The position numbers and the translations under genes are program-made. DNA of 64,000 nucleotides from Cafeteria roenbergensis (taxonomy: Eukaryota; Sar; Bigyra; Bicosoecida; Cafeteriaceae), in the NCBI GenBank assembly GCA_008330645.1, contig VLTN01000014.1:62001-126000 (forward strand), in the 5' to 3' direction. Below the pieces are notes generated by a model. The model worked only from the letters and a program-made list of their open reading frames with translations, was not told where the DNA came from and made no database searches. Positions within the stretch are counted from its first letter, which is position 1; each line of letters opens with the position of its first letter. Shown piece after piece: positions 30,936 through 40,637 of the stretch.

Positions 30936-31295
30936 TCAGTGCTGCGGCGTGGTCCCGGCTCTCGGAAGCTCCGACCCCGATGTCGACTCCCCGGCCGCCG
31001 CCGACGACGGCGCGGCCAGCTCGATGCTGTGCGGTCCGAACACAAACGCCGAAGGAGCAAGCTTCTGCAAGGCCAGCTTGAACGTCCTCCCCCCCGCCCT
31101 CGCAAGCATGTCTGAGTACGTCGCCTTGCCGACACTGGCGCGGATGTCGGCAGCCACCACGGACGTCAGAGCCTTGGAGCCGAGGCGCTCGACAAGCTGG
31201 CGCGTCAGCTTCACCAGTTCGGGCTCGGAATCGGAAGGCCTGGTCGTCACAGCCGCCGCAGCCGCCGCGGCAGGTTCCCCGGAGGGATAGGCCAT
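30936..31295 (-). pseudogene. Truncated duplicate of the 5' end of the 774-aa gene
   Basis: Starts with the same ATG and reads the same 115 codons as the gene at 29909. It then leaves the repeat and stops after four more codons (TPQH), leaving 119 residues. Only 36 bases upstream of the ATG were copied, so the original promoter is probably missing. The absence of any substitution indicates a recent duplication or ongoing conversion. An assembly artefact cannot be excluded. Confidence 0.75.
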
Positions 31296-31331
31296 GCCTG
31301 CTGCCGCCGAGCCAGCAGCAGGGCCTGGGGC
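30949..31331. repeat. 383-bp direct repeat, copy B (truncated copy)
   Basis: Second copy of 29563-29945, same orientation, no difference seen. The flanks diverge at once on both sides. Confidence 0.95.
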
Positions 31332-32216
31332 ATGCCACGTCAGGCTCCTCTGCGAGTCGACGCGATCGTTGGACGTGGACGTCGCAGGTGCGCAGCTGCT
31401 CGTGCAGGTCGAGAACCTTCCGCCGCACCAAGATATCTTGTGGTCAACAAAAACTCTGCGAGGCAGGAAGTGGACGGATGGGCCTTGTCGTTGCGTGCCC
31501 GCGGGCTGGCCCGCCAGTCATTTCGCTTGAGCTCAAGCCTGGTGGCGAAGCAAGTTTGGATTCTTGGCAAAGTCTGGATTCCAAGGCGCAACCAGCGTCA
31601 CCCTCCCGCGTGAGCCGGCTCGCCGACACGCCCACCTTTGCCCCGGCTCAGTTCCAAGTCTCATGTGCCACCCCAGCACCTCTCGCTTTCGTCCCGCGTC
31701 TCGCAGGGCTGACTGTTGAAGTGGCCAGCTTCGGCTTCTAAGGGCCGACACGGCTCCTCGCAGAAGACGTCGACGTTGTCCGATTGGTGCCACAACAGCA
31801 TCGTTGCTCATCGCTTGCCGCGGCGTCGCTGGGCCGCCGAGCGCTGAAAACCCCCAGGTTCCGGCCTGGACACGTGCTTCGCCCACCCGCGCAGCGTGAG
31901 CGAGTGGCCCGGCGAGCGAGCCCTGCGCCAAGCGTTTCGCGCAGCGGGGGCCGGCGGAGATGAAAGGCCTCTGGCTGATGCTCCAACGCCACGCGCCTGC
32001 GACCATGTGCTTGGTTGGAGTGCGGCGCCGAGGCGGGCGGCGTGCGGCCTCCTCTCAGGGCATGCAACGTGCTGGCCGGCGCGCGGTCCCGTGCCCTCGC
32101 GGCGGGGCTCTGGCCCGGGCAGCTCCCGCGAATGCTTGATTGCCGCAACATATGGCCAGAGCGGCATCGGAACTCGGCGCTCGCGCACGCCAGGGCATGG
32201 GCGGCGGGGGCTGCCC
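31332..32216. other. Intergenic, 885 bp
   Basis: Lies between the truncated copy and the hydrolase-like gene. Composition is mixed. Open frames on both strands lack homology. An additional 5' exon of the hydrolase-like gene could lie here, but I cannot point to one. Confidence 0.45.
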
Positions 32217-33669
32217 ATGGCGTCAATGTGTGCAGGAAACGCAGCCACGCGCCAGGCACTGGCCCGTGCGGGCATGAGGGTCCGTCCCACCGTCCTGGCG
32301 GTGCCAGGTGAGCATGCTGGTTCAGTCGCACGCCGGCATCTTGCACGCCCGCTCGAAGGGCAGCAGGCCTCTCGCCACTCCCCAAGACTCGTGGGGGATG
32401 CGAAAGCTGTCTCCATACTCAATGTACGGGGTCCACTGGCTGTGTTGAGCCGCAGGAGCCGTGCTTGGCCCGTGGGCCCTAAAGCGAATGACGCGCGCGC
32501 TCGAGTCCAAGGGCGAGTTTGCGGTCCACATGGTCGACACCCGGGCGTGGTCGCTGTGGTGAGTGGCCGCCTCGGCGCCGCTGCTCATCGGCTCGGGCCC
32601 CGTTGCGACGCCCGAAGGCCGCCGAGCAGCGCGGTTCGGAGCCGAATTCCGAGCTTCTCCCGACCGCGGCCACGGCGACGCCACCAGGCTTCGGTCCGTC
32701 CTCGAGCTCCACTCGCGCGCCCGGGGCGCGGAAGCAACGTGCCGAAGCGGTGGCCACCCCCGCAAGCTGGCTGCGCACCTGGCTTGGGGCAGTGAGGCGG
32801 GGGGCAGCGCCGAGGCTGGGGCAGTCTGTCCCTCAAGGCGGCCCCGCGGCCGGGCCGGCTGTCGTCCGCGTGCCAGCGCCTCGTGGCGTCCCTCGCTCCT
32901 CTCTGGCCCCTGACGCAGCTTGGACGACGCGGCCGAGGTGGCGGCCGAGGCGCTGCGCATGCACAAGCAGCCCTCGACTCAGGTTCCGGTGCACATCGTA
33001 ACTCACGGGGCGGGGGCGCTGGTGGTGCGCCGCGCCTTCCAGCTGCTGGACTGGGAGGGGCAGAACACGCGCGTGGTGATGCTGGGGCCGCCCAACAAGG
33101 GGTCGCGGATCGCGCGCAGGGCTGCCAGGAGCTCCCTGTGGCGGGCCGCGGTGGGGCACGGCGTGGTGAGCGAGCTGGGAGCGCTCGGCTCGAGGCACTT
33201 TGCGGAGTGCGGAGACCCTCCAGCGAGCGCCAGCGTGCTGGTCATCGCCGGGGTGTCCTCTGGGCTGGCGCCTTGGATCCCGCTCCCTGCAGGCTTCACG
33301 AGGGGCATTGGCCAGCACGACGGCGCGGTGACAGTGAGGGAAGCAGGTTTGCGGACCCCGCACTCCCTCCTGCGGGTGCGGGCCTCTCACGCCACCCTTC
33401 CCCTCTCCGAGCCGGTGATCGATGCCACGGTGGCGTTCCTCTCGGCGCCGTCCGCCAGCGACGGGCTCCGCAAGGCCGAGGCCGCGGCCAAGGCCGCGAT
33501 GCGCTGGCGGTGGAGGCCGCCCCTCATCCCCGCAGTCGAGCCCCGCGGCTTGCAGGCGAGCAGCCCGCCGCCGTCGCCCCGCGGGGCCTCCGACGGCAGA
33601 GCAACTGACGCTGGCCAGCTCGCCTCGGCGGACGAGCCCAGCGGCGGGGAAACCAGCCTCCGAGCGTGA
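32217..33669 (+). CDS. Alpha/beta-hydrolase-fold protein lacking the catalytic serine
   Basis: Three exons, 32217-32307, 32456-32558 and 32919-33669, with introns of 148 and 360 bases (donors gtgagc and gtgagt, acceptors gcag). The phases agree and the product is 314 residues. Splicing builds a continuous lipase-like core: RPTVLAVPG, PWALKRMTRALESKG, FAVHMVD, LDDAAEVAAEAL, VPVHIVTH, then TRVVMLGPPNKGSRIA, QHDGAVTV and SHATLPLSEPVIDATVAFL. These match lipase/esterase proteins whose elbow reads THSMGG and whose later blocks read MLGPPNxGS, DGxV and a catalytic His. Here the elbow is THGAGA (Gly95 where Ser is expected), and the oxyanion HG near the start is PG. The Asp and His positions remain. 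It is probably a non-catalytic member. The tail is Pro/Ser-rich. Confidence 0.7.
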
Positions 33670-34072
33670 CGGCCTGGGCCGCAAGCCCTCGGTTCGCGCA
33701 CCGAGAGCGCCCGTGAGAGTCCACGATTGTTGTGTGCTGGCCGGCCGCCCTCGCCCGCGCTGGACGCTGCTGAGTCGTCGCGACCTCGATTCTGTTCGTG
33801 TTCGCGGCAGAGCTGCCACCAAAACGGCGGCACAAGTGCAGCGTTTGCAATGTTGCGCCGCGAGCCGGGCACTCGCAGCCGGCCGAGGGGCACAGCCGCA
33901 AGCGCCCCTGCGCTCCAGCGCGCGCGAGCCCGAGCCGTGAGACGCCTCCCTCCTTGTGCGGCCGCGTGGGCCCGGCGCGCCGCTTTGCGCCGCGCGCGCG
34001 AGCGCCCGTCGGCCCGGCGAGCGTCGCCCACTGACCGCGCCGCTTGAACTCTGCCCCCGCGCCCGCAGCGCA
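33670..34072. other. Intergenic, 403 bp, upstream of SMC1
   Basis: Tandem-orientation gap between the hydrolase-like gene and SMC1. It should hold the SMC1 promoter. I see no TATA box, RNA gene or repeat. Confidence 0.55.
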
Positions 34073-37000
34073 ATGAGCGGCCGCCTGGACCGGCTGGAGC
34101 TGGAGAACTTCAAAAGCTACCACGGGTCGCATACCATCGGGCCGTTCCGGAGCTTTTCGTGCGTCTGCGGCCCGAACGGCGCGGGTGAGTTGCCATGTTT
34201 GAGCAGCGGCCCTCGTCGATGCTCGATTGCTGCTTCTGCGCCCCCGCCCCCGCGCGGCGGGCGAGGGCTCCGGGGCCCGGCGCGCCCGCCATGCGCCCCC
34301 CCGCCGTGCTGCTGCTACGCCGCCACACGGCCCGCCCCGCTCTCTGCTTCTGCTGCGCGCGCTGTGCGCTGCAGGCAAGAGCAATGTGATGGACGCAATC
34401 TGCTTCGTCCTGGGCCTGTCCGCGAAGCACATGCGCGGCAGCGCTCTGACCGACCTCATCTACAACAACTCGGCCGTGGCAGCGAGCGGCGACGCGGATT
34501 CCAGCGGCCGCGAGGGCGGGGAGGACCGCGCCGTGGTGCGCATGGTGTACGTGGTGGGCGAGGAGGACGAGCCCCAGGTCGCCGGCGGCGTGTCGCCCGG
34601 CGAGGAGCTCGTCTTCAGCCGCTCGGTGACCCGTTCTGGCGGCGGGGAGTTCCGCGTGCAGGGCCGGGTCGTGACCGCGGCCCAGTACAAGCGGACGCTT
34701 CGCTCGGTGAACATCGACACCGACTCGCGCGAGTTCCTCGTGTTCCAGGGCGACGTCACCTCGCTGGCGCGTCGCTCGCCCCGCGAGCTGATGGACTACC
34801 TCGAGGTGGTGGCCGGCTCCGCCAGGCTGCGGCCCGCCTTCGAGGCGGCGGAGGCCGAGAAGGCAAAGGCCCAGGACGAGAGCATCTTCGCGCAGCGGCA
34901 GGCCAAGGGGGCGCGCCTGGAGGTGCGCACGGCGCGGGCGCAGGCCAAGGAGGCGGAGGAGTTCCTGGCCGTGGAGGCGGAGGCCGGGGAGCTCCGCACG
35001 CTGCTCGCTCTGTGGCGGCTGTGGCAGGCCGACCGAGACATCGACCTCGCCACAGCGGCCCGCGGGGCTGCAGAGGAGACCATCGCCAAGGCAGAGGACG
35101 CCGAGGCCGAGCAGGACGCCGCCATCCAGGCCGCGCAGAAGGCTACGCGCGCGGCGGCCAAGAGGCTCGCCGAGTCGGAAAAGGCGGCCGACGCGGTCCG
35201 CGAGGCCGGCCAGGGCGCCGTGACGACGCGGGAGGAGGCAGAGGCGCGGCTGGCCACGGAGGAGCACCGCGCCGCCCAGGCCGACAAGGCCGCCGCCGTG
35301 CACCGGCAGCGCGCTGAGAGGCTCGGCAAGGCGGAGGAGGAACACGCGAAGCAGGTCCGCTCCGTGCGGGAGCGCATGGGCGAGCCGGAGGACGCCGACG
35401 AGGCGGGCGGGTCGTCGTCGTCGTCGTCGTCCTCCTCGTCCGGGGCGCAGACGCCGGCGGGCTCCCGCCGCAAGGCTCGCACCGGCGCATCGGCTGCTGG
35501 CGCCGCCGGCTCAGCCGCGTCAGCTGCTGCTGCTGCTGCTGCTGGCGGTGATGCCGCTTCCCGCTCCCGTCTGGGGGCGTCTCTCACCAAGGGCTCGGCG
35601 CTCACCTCGCCCGCGGTGCGGCTGGAGGGCCGGCAGCAGCGGGAGGCCTACGCCACGCTGCGCCTGGAGGCGCGCCAGCGCACGGCCGAGAAGCGCGCGA
35701 AGCTGGAGGCGCTGCGTCGCGCCGCGGAGGCCGCCGAGGCGGACGCCCGTCAGCTGCGCGGCGACGTGTCTCAGGCCTCCAAGGAGGGCGAGTCGCTCGA
35801 GGCGCAGGTGGAGGAGGCGCGCCGGCTGGTGGCGGAGCAGGGGGAGGCGCTGGAGGCCACGGTGAAGGACCGCCGGGCGCGGGAGCGGCGCGTGCAGGCG
35901 GCCAAGGAGGAGGTCGAGGGCGCGCTGCGGCGGCAGGCGGAGCTGGCGACGGAGCTGCGGGAGGTGCGGTCCGAGCTGTCCGCCGCCGAGGCGAGCCGCA
36001 GCGAGTCCAGGGCGGAGCGCGGCGCTGCGGAGGCGGTGGCGGCGCTGCAGGAGCGCTTCGGCGCGGCGGTGCACGGGCGGGTGGTGGACCTCGTGACCCC
36101 CGCCCGGCCGGAGCACGCGCTGGCCGTGGAGGTGGGCCTCGGCCGCCACTGCGACGCCGTGGTCGTGGACACCGAGTCCACGGCCAGGGAGTGCGTTCAG
36201 ACGCTGCGGGACATGCAGGCGAGGGGCTGCCTCTTTTTGCCGCTGGACTCCATCCGGCCCCGCCCCGTGCCCCCCGAGGTGGAGCGGGTGGCCGCCGGCG
36301 GCGTGTACCGCCTGCTGAGCGACGCGGTGCGCTGCGAGGCCGCCGTCCGGCCCGCCGTGACCATGGCTTGCGGCGCCACCGTGCTGGCCGACACGCTCGA
36401 CTCGGCGATGCGGCTGCGCTACTCGGAGGGGGTCGTCTGCCGCGTGGTGGCGGTGGACGGGAGCCTGCTGAGCAAGAACGGGAACATGAGCGGAGGCGCC
36501 AAGGACGCGCTGCGCCGCGCGCCGCGACGCAAGGCCAGCGAGGCCGCCCTGCGGGAGGCCACGGCCCGGAGAGACAGGCTGCTCGCGGAGCACGAGACGT
36601 GCCGTCGCGTCACCGGCCGGTCGGAGGGGGGCGGGGAGGGGCCCGGCGCCGCTGTCCAGCAGCGCCTGCTCGACCTCGAGGTGCCGCTTGCCAACGTCCT
36701 CCGGGCCGAGGCGGTGATCAAGGCGGACCTCACCGCCTGCACGCGCCGCCTGGAGGCGCTCAGCGCGCAGCTCGCCACTCTCAGGGCCTCGACTGCGGAC
36801 CGGGGCGCGCCGCTGCGGGCGGCGGAGGAGGCGGCGGCGGCGGCCCGCGCGCGCGTCGCCGAGCTGGAGGCCGAGATCACCGCCGCCGAGGACAAGGTCT
36901 ACGCGCCTCTGCTGGCAGAGCTTGGCATTGCATCCATCACCGAGTACGAGCAGGGGGCCCTGGCCGAGGAGGAGAAGAGCCTCGCCCTGCGCCGGGAGCA

Positions 37001-38975
37001 GCTGGCGCAGGTGCGGGCGCTGGAGGCGGCTCGCGACAGGCAGCGGCAGCTGCGCCTCGCAGCCCTGGCGAGCGCGGAGGAGGCGGAGGCCAAGGCTGCC
37101 GCGGCGCGGAAGCGAGCAGACGCGCTGCGCAAGGCGGCCGCCGTGGCGGCGGAGGCCGCGGCCGATGCGGACGGCGCGCAACAGCGGGCGGCGGAGGCGG
37201 TGGACGAGGCGCGGGCGGCCGCGGCGGCTGCCAAGGAGGCGGTCTCGGCCGCCAAGGCGCTGCGCCGGAAGGCTGGGGCCGCGCGCGCTGAGGCAGAGCG
37301 GGCCCTAGGCAGCGCCCAGGCGGAGGTCGACCGGCAGGCCTTCCGGCGGCACGACGTGCTGCTCAAGGCGCGGGTGGAGGGGGTGTCGCTCCCGACGCTG
37401 GACGGGGGGGACGCCATGGCGGGCGAGCCGCAGGGGCGCGGGCAGAGCCGGCGGGGCAGCGGCAGCAGCAGCAGCAGGCGGCGGGGGCGCGCGTCCGACG
37501 CGGCGGGCGCGGACGAGGGCAGCGGCGGCGAGGAGACGCAGCGGGACGACGGCACCGACGACGACGATGGGGGGGAGGGCGGCGGCGGCGCAGTTCGTCG
37601 CTCCCGCGGTGGCGGGCGCAGCAGCCGTGGCAGCGGCAGCGCCGCCGCCGCGGCGGGCGGCAGCGTGGCGGAGTCCGAGTCGGGCGCACAGCCGCTCGGC
37701 GCCCGCGCGACTGTGACGTCATCGGTGAGAGCGCAGGAGGCGGAGGCGCTCACGCGGCTCGACTACTCCGCGCTGGAGGAGCGCCTGGGGCTGGAGCAGG
37801 GGTCCGCGCCGGACCGGGACGCCCTTCGCCGCGCGGCGGAGATGGAGTCGCGGCTGGCTGAGGTGGCGGAGCAGCTCGAAGCAGCGGCGCCCAACCTGCG
37901 CGCCACCGACCAGCTCGACACGGCGCAGCGCCGCCTGCGCGAGGTCGACCGCCGCCTGGCCGAGACCAACGCCGCGGCCGAGAGGGCGGAGGATCGTTTC
38001 GCCGAGATCGCCCAGGACAGGGCGGAGCGCTTCGGGGAGTGCGTCCGGCACGTCCAGCGGGAGATCGACCTCTGCTTCAAGGGCCTCACGCGCTCCACCA
38101 AGCACCCTCAGGGCGGCACCGCGTCGCTGCACCTGTTCGACGAGCACTCTCCTTTTGACGGGGGCGGGGTCAACTTCTCCGCCACCTACCCCGGCAAGAC
38201 GATGCGCTCCCTGGGTCAGCTGTCCGGCGGCGAGAAGACCGTTGCGGCGCTGGCTCTGCTCTTCGCCATCCACTCCTTCCGCCGGGCGCCCTTCTTCGTG
38301 ATGGATGAGGTGGACGCCGCGCTGGACAGCTCCAACGTCCACAAGGTCTCCCACTACGTGCGCCAGCGCGCCACGCACCGGGACCCCGCCCTGCGCGTGC
38401 AGTGCCTCGTCGTCTCGCTTAAGGAGGCCTTCTTCCACAAGGCCTCCTCCCTCGTGGGTGTGTGCAAGGACCTGCGCGCCGAGTCGCTCACTTCGCGCTC
38501 CATGACCCTGGAGCTCGACGGCTTCGGCGCGGGCGCGGGCGCGGGCGTGGAGGCCCCGGGCAGCGCGGCACCCGCCTCTGCCGGTGGGCGGCGGGCCCGC
38601 TCCCGGACTGGCGGCGCTGCAAGCGGCACGCCGCACTCTGCCGCGCGCGGGGGCGGGGCGCCGGCCACCCCGATGGCGGGGGTGACGCCCTCCGGCGGCA
38701 GGGCCCCCGGCTCTGCCGCGGGCGCCTCCACTGCGCCCCCCTCCACCGGCCTCACCTCCCTCGCGGGGACCCGCCGTAAGGGCGGCCGCGCGCTCTCCCG
38801 CCGCATCGCGGTGGCAGCGCCCGACCTTGACGGCGCCCGCGGGGACGACGGCGACGACGACGCCGGCCCGGGCAGCCCCTCCTCCGACGACGCTGGCGCC
38901 GACGCGGACGACGCCTCCCCCGGCAAGGCCAGCCCGCCGCGGCGCCACGGCCGGCGGAAGCGCGCGCGCGACTGA
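34073..38975 (+). CDS. SMC1: Cohesin subunit SMC1
   Basis: Exons 34073-34184 and 34375-38975 (190-base intron inside the Walker A codons, donor gtgagt, acceptor gctgcag) give 1570 residues. The N-terminus GRLDRLELENFKSYHG followed by IGPF and the P-loop GPNGAGKS (33-40) are diagnostic of SMC1, as is FLVFQGDV further on. Long coiled coils surround the hinge at about 593-740 (VHGRVVDLVTPARPEHALAVE, GNMSGGAK). The C-terminal head has the ABC signature LSGGEK at 1320-1325 and Walker B FFVMDEVDAALD just after. SMC1 pairs with SMC3 in cohesin to hold sister chromatids together. At 1570 residues it exceeds the usual about 1230 because of a Ser/Gly/Asp-rich insertion in the second coiled coil (about nt 37400-37720) and an about 160-residue basic tail. 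Confidence 0.95.
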
Positions 38976-39243
38976 TTGGTCTGCGGTTTCGTGGGTGTGA
39001 TTGTGGCTCTGCCGTGCACAAGGCTTGCAGCGATTGGGACGCGCGCCCTCGACAGCCGGCCCTGCCACACGCCCGGAGCGGGGCGCCGCGCACGCGCCCC
39101 CCGGCACGCGCCCCGGCGGCCACGGCCCTCACAGCAGAGGAGTGCGCATGTAAGTGAGAGAGGAGGCGAGGGCGAGGCCGGGGACGAGGCGGGAGCCGCC
39201 GTGCCCCCCCCCCCCCCCCCCGTCTCAATGACCACAGCACGGC
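38976..39243. other. Convergent gap with an 18-base C homopolymer
   Basis: Lies between SMC1 and the NSRP1-like gene. The run of 18 C at 39204-39221 is the longest homopolymer in the window and is a likely place for sequencing error. Confidence 0.8.
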
Positions 39244-40335
39244 TCACGTCGCCGCGGCCCGCTGCTGGCGCTGCAGCCGCCTCAGCCGGGCGCGCTCCCG
39301 CGCCGCTGCGATGACGTCATCGTCAGCGCGCTTCACGGCTGCCGTGCCCTCCGCCGCCGGCTCGGCTGGGGCGGGCTCTGCCGAGGAAAGTGCCGCGCGC
39401 TTCGCCGGAGGGGGCGCACCGCTGTCGGCAGAGCTCACTGGCCTTGGCGCCTCGGAGGTCCCGACCGCACCGCGAGCCGGCAGAGCCGGAGCCACCACAG
39501 CAGCAGGCCCCGGCGCCCCAGCCAGCGCCCCAGCCGGCGCATCTGCCAGCGCCACAGCCGGCGCCACTGCCTGCTCGTCGCTCCCTCGGTCGGCCGGCAT
39601 GGCAGATCCACCGGCAGAGCCACCGGAAGGATCCGACCCTGCCTCTTGCCAAGCCAGGTTTGTTCCGTGCAGCATCGAGGCTGCGAAGCCCTCCATGGCA
39701 CCCTGTCCGAGGGCGTCGGCCGCCTCTGCCGCCTCCGCCGCCGCCGCGGCCTTGTCGCGCAGCTCTGCCGCCTCGAGCTCTGCCAGGCGCTCGCGGTAGG
39801 CGGAGGTGACGAACCGCTCGGTGGGCCCGTCGGCCGCCTCCGCCTCGGCCTCCTCGCGAGCGCGCTTGCGCTCGTCTGCCAGGGCACGTTCGCTTTTGCG
39901 TCGCTCAGCCTCCGCCAGCAGCATCGGAACGAGGCTCGACTTGGGGCGAGCGCGGGCAGCAGCCGGGCCCGACGCGTCGTCTGCGCGGCCCCTGCCGCCC
40001 TCTCCCGCCTGCGCATCGCCGGCCTTCCACTCGTCGTACTGGAAGACCGTGGCGTCCTGGGCGAGGGCCTCCTGCCGGGCGCGCGCTGCGTTGCGGAGGC
40101 TGACCGCGTTCGCGCTCGGCGCGATGGGGCCCATGCGCCCGATCTTCTCCACAGGAGCAGCTGCCTTTGGGGCCGCGCTGCCCTGTGCAGCTGCGTCGGC
40201 TTGAGCGGGCCGGGCGCCGAACGGGTTGCCGCCCGATTGCTTGAGCCCGAAGCCGCGGCCGCGCGAGCTGCCGGCTCCGCGACCCGCACGGCCCGCGGCG
40301 GCCTTGAGCGACAGGCCCATGCGCTTGGGAGGCAT
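39244..40335 (-). CDS. NSRP1-like nuclear speckle splicing regulator
   Basis: A 363-residue product from the ATG at 40333-40335 (MPPKRMGLSLK). The core follows the N-terminal domain of NSRP1/CCDC55: a short DATVFQYDEW box, then PKSSLVPMLLAEAERRKSERALADE, then the family's best-kept stretch TERFVTSAYRERLAELEA, and AMEGFAASMLHG in place of the family's LSGFYRHLL. NSRP1 is an RS-related nuclear protein that affects splice-site choice. The N-terminus is Gly/Arg-rich. The C-terminal half is low-complexity Ala/Pro and ends in a basic helix (ARERARLRRLQRQQR). It converges on SMC1. Confidence 0.7.
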   Translation of the reverse strand: MPPKRMGLSLKAAAGRAGRGAGSSRGRGFGLKQSGGNPFGARPAQADAAAQGSAAPKAAAPVEKIGRMGPIAPSANAVSLRNAARARQEALAQDATVFQYDEWKAGDAQAGEGGRGRADDASGPAAARARPKSSLVPMLLAEAERRKSERALADERKRAREEAEAEAADGPTERFVTSAYRERLAELEAAELRDKAAAAAEAAEAADALGQGAMEGFAASMLHGTNLAWQEAGSDPSGGSAGGSAMPADRGSDEQAVAPAVALADAPAGALAGAPGPAAVVAPALPARGAVGTSEAPRPVSSADSGAPPPAKRAALSSAEPAPAEPAAEGTAAVKRADDDVIAAARERARLRRLQRQQRAAAT

Positions 40336-40637
40336 GGCTTGCGCAGCGGCGGCACTTGCCGCTGTGCAGTTGTTGACTGGGCGGGCGGGCCCGCGCGCAA
40401 GTCTTTGCCCGCCGCCAAGCAATTCGCGAGTCGCTTTGGTGCCGTGCACCGCAGAGGCGCAGCGGGGTTGCCTGAGTGCGACACAACAACGCTCTTTGGG
40501 CCAGCCAAGCATTGATCAAACACGAAATATTGAGGCGGCGGGGGCGGGGGACGGGCGCACGCAGGGTCAGCACGCAACGAGCTGCGCAGTTTGCCGGCCG
40601 CGCGCGGCTGCGCCAGCGCTGCGGTGCAGCCAGCGGC
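40336..40637. other. Intergenic, 302 bp
   Basis: Separates the NSRP1-like start from the 3' end of the P-type ATPase, both on the minus strand. I see nothing supportable in it. Confidence 0.5.

Noticed and set aside
32322-32560. Minus-strand frame ending in a protein-like stretch near 32322
   Set aside because: It is antisense to exon 2 and intron 1 of the hydrolase-like gene, whose in-phase exons rebuild a known fold; the minus frame matches nothing.
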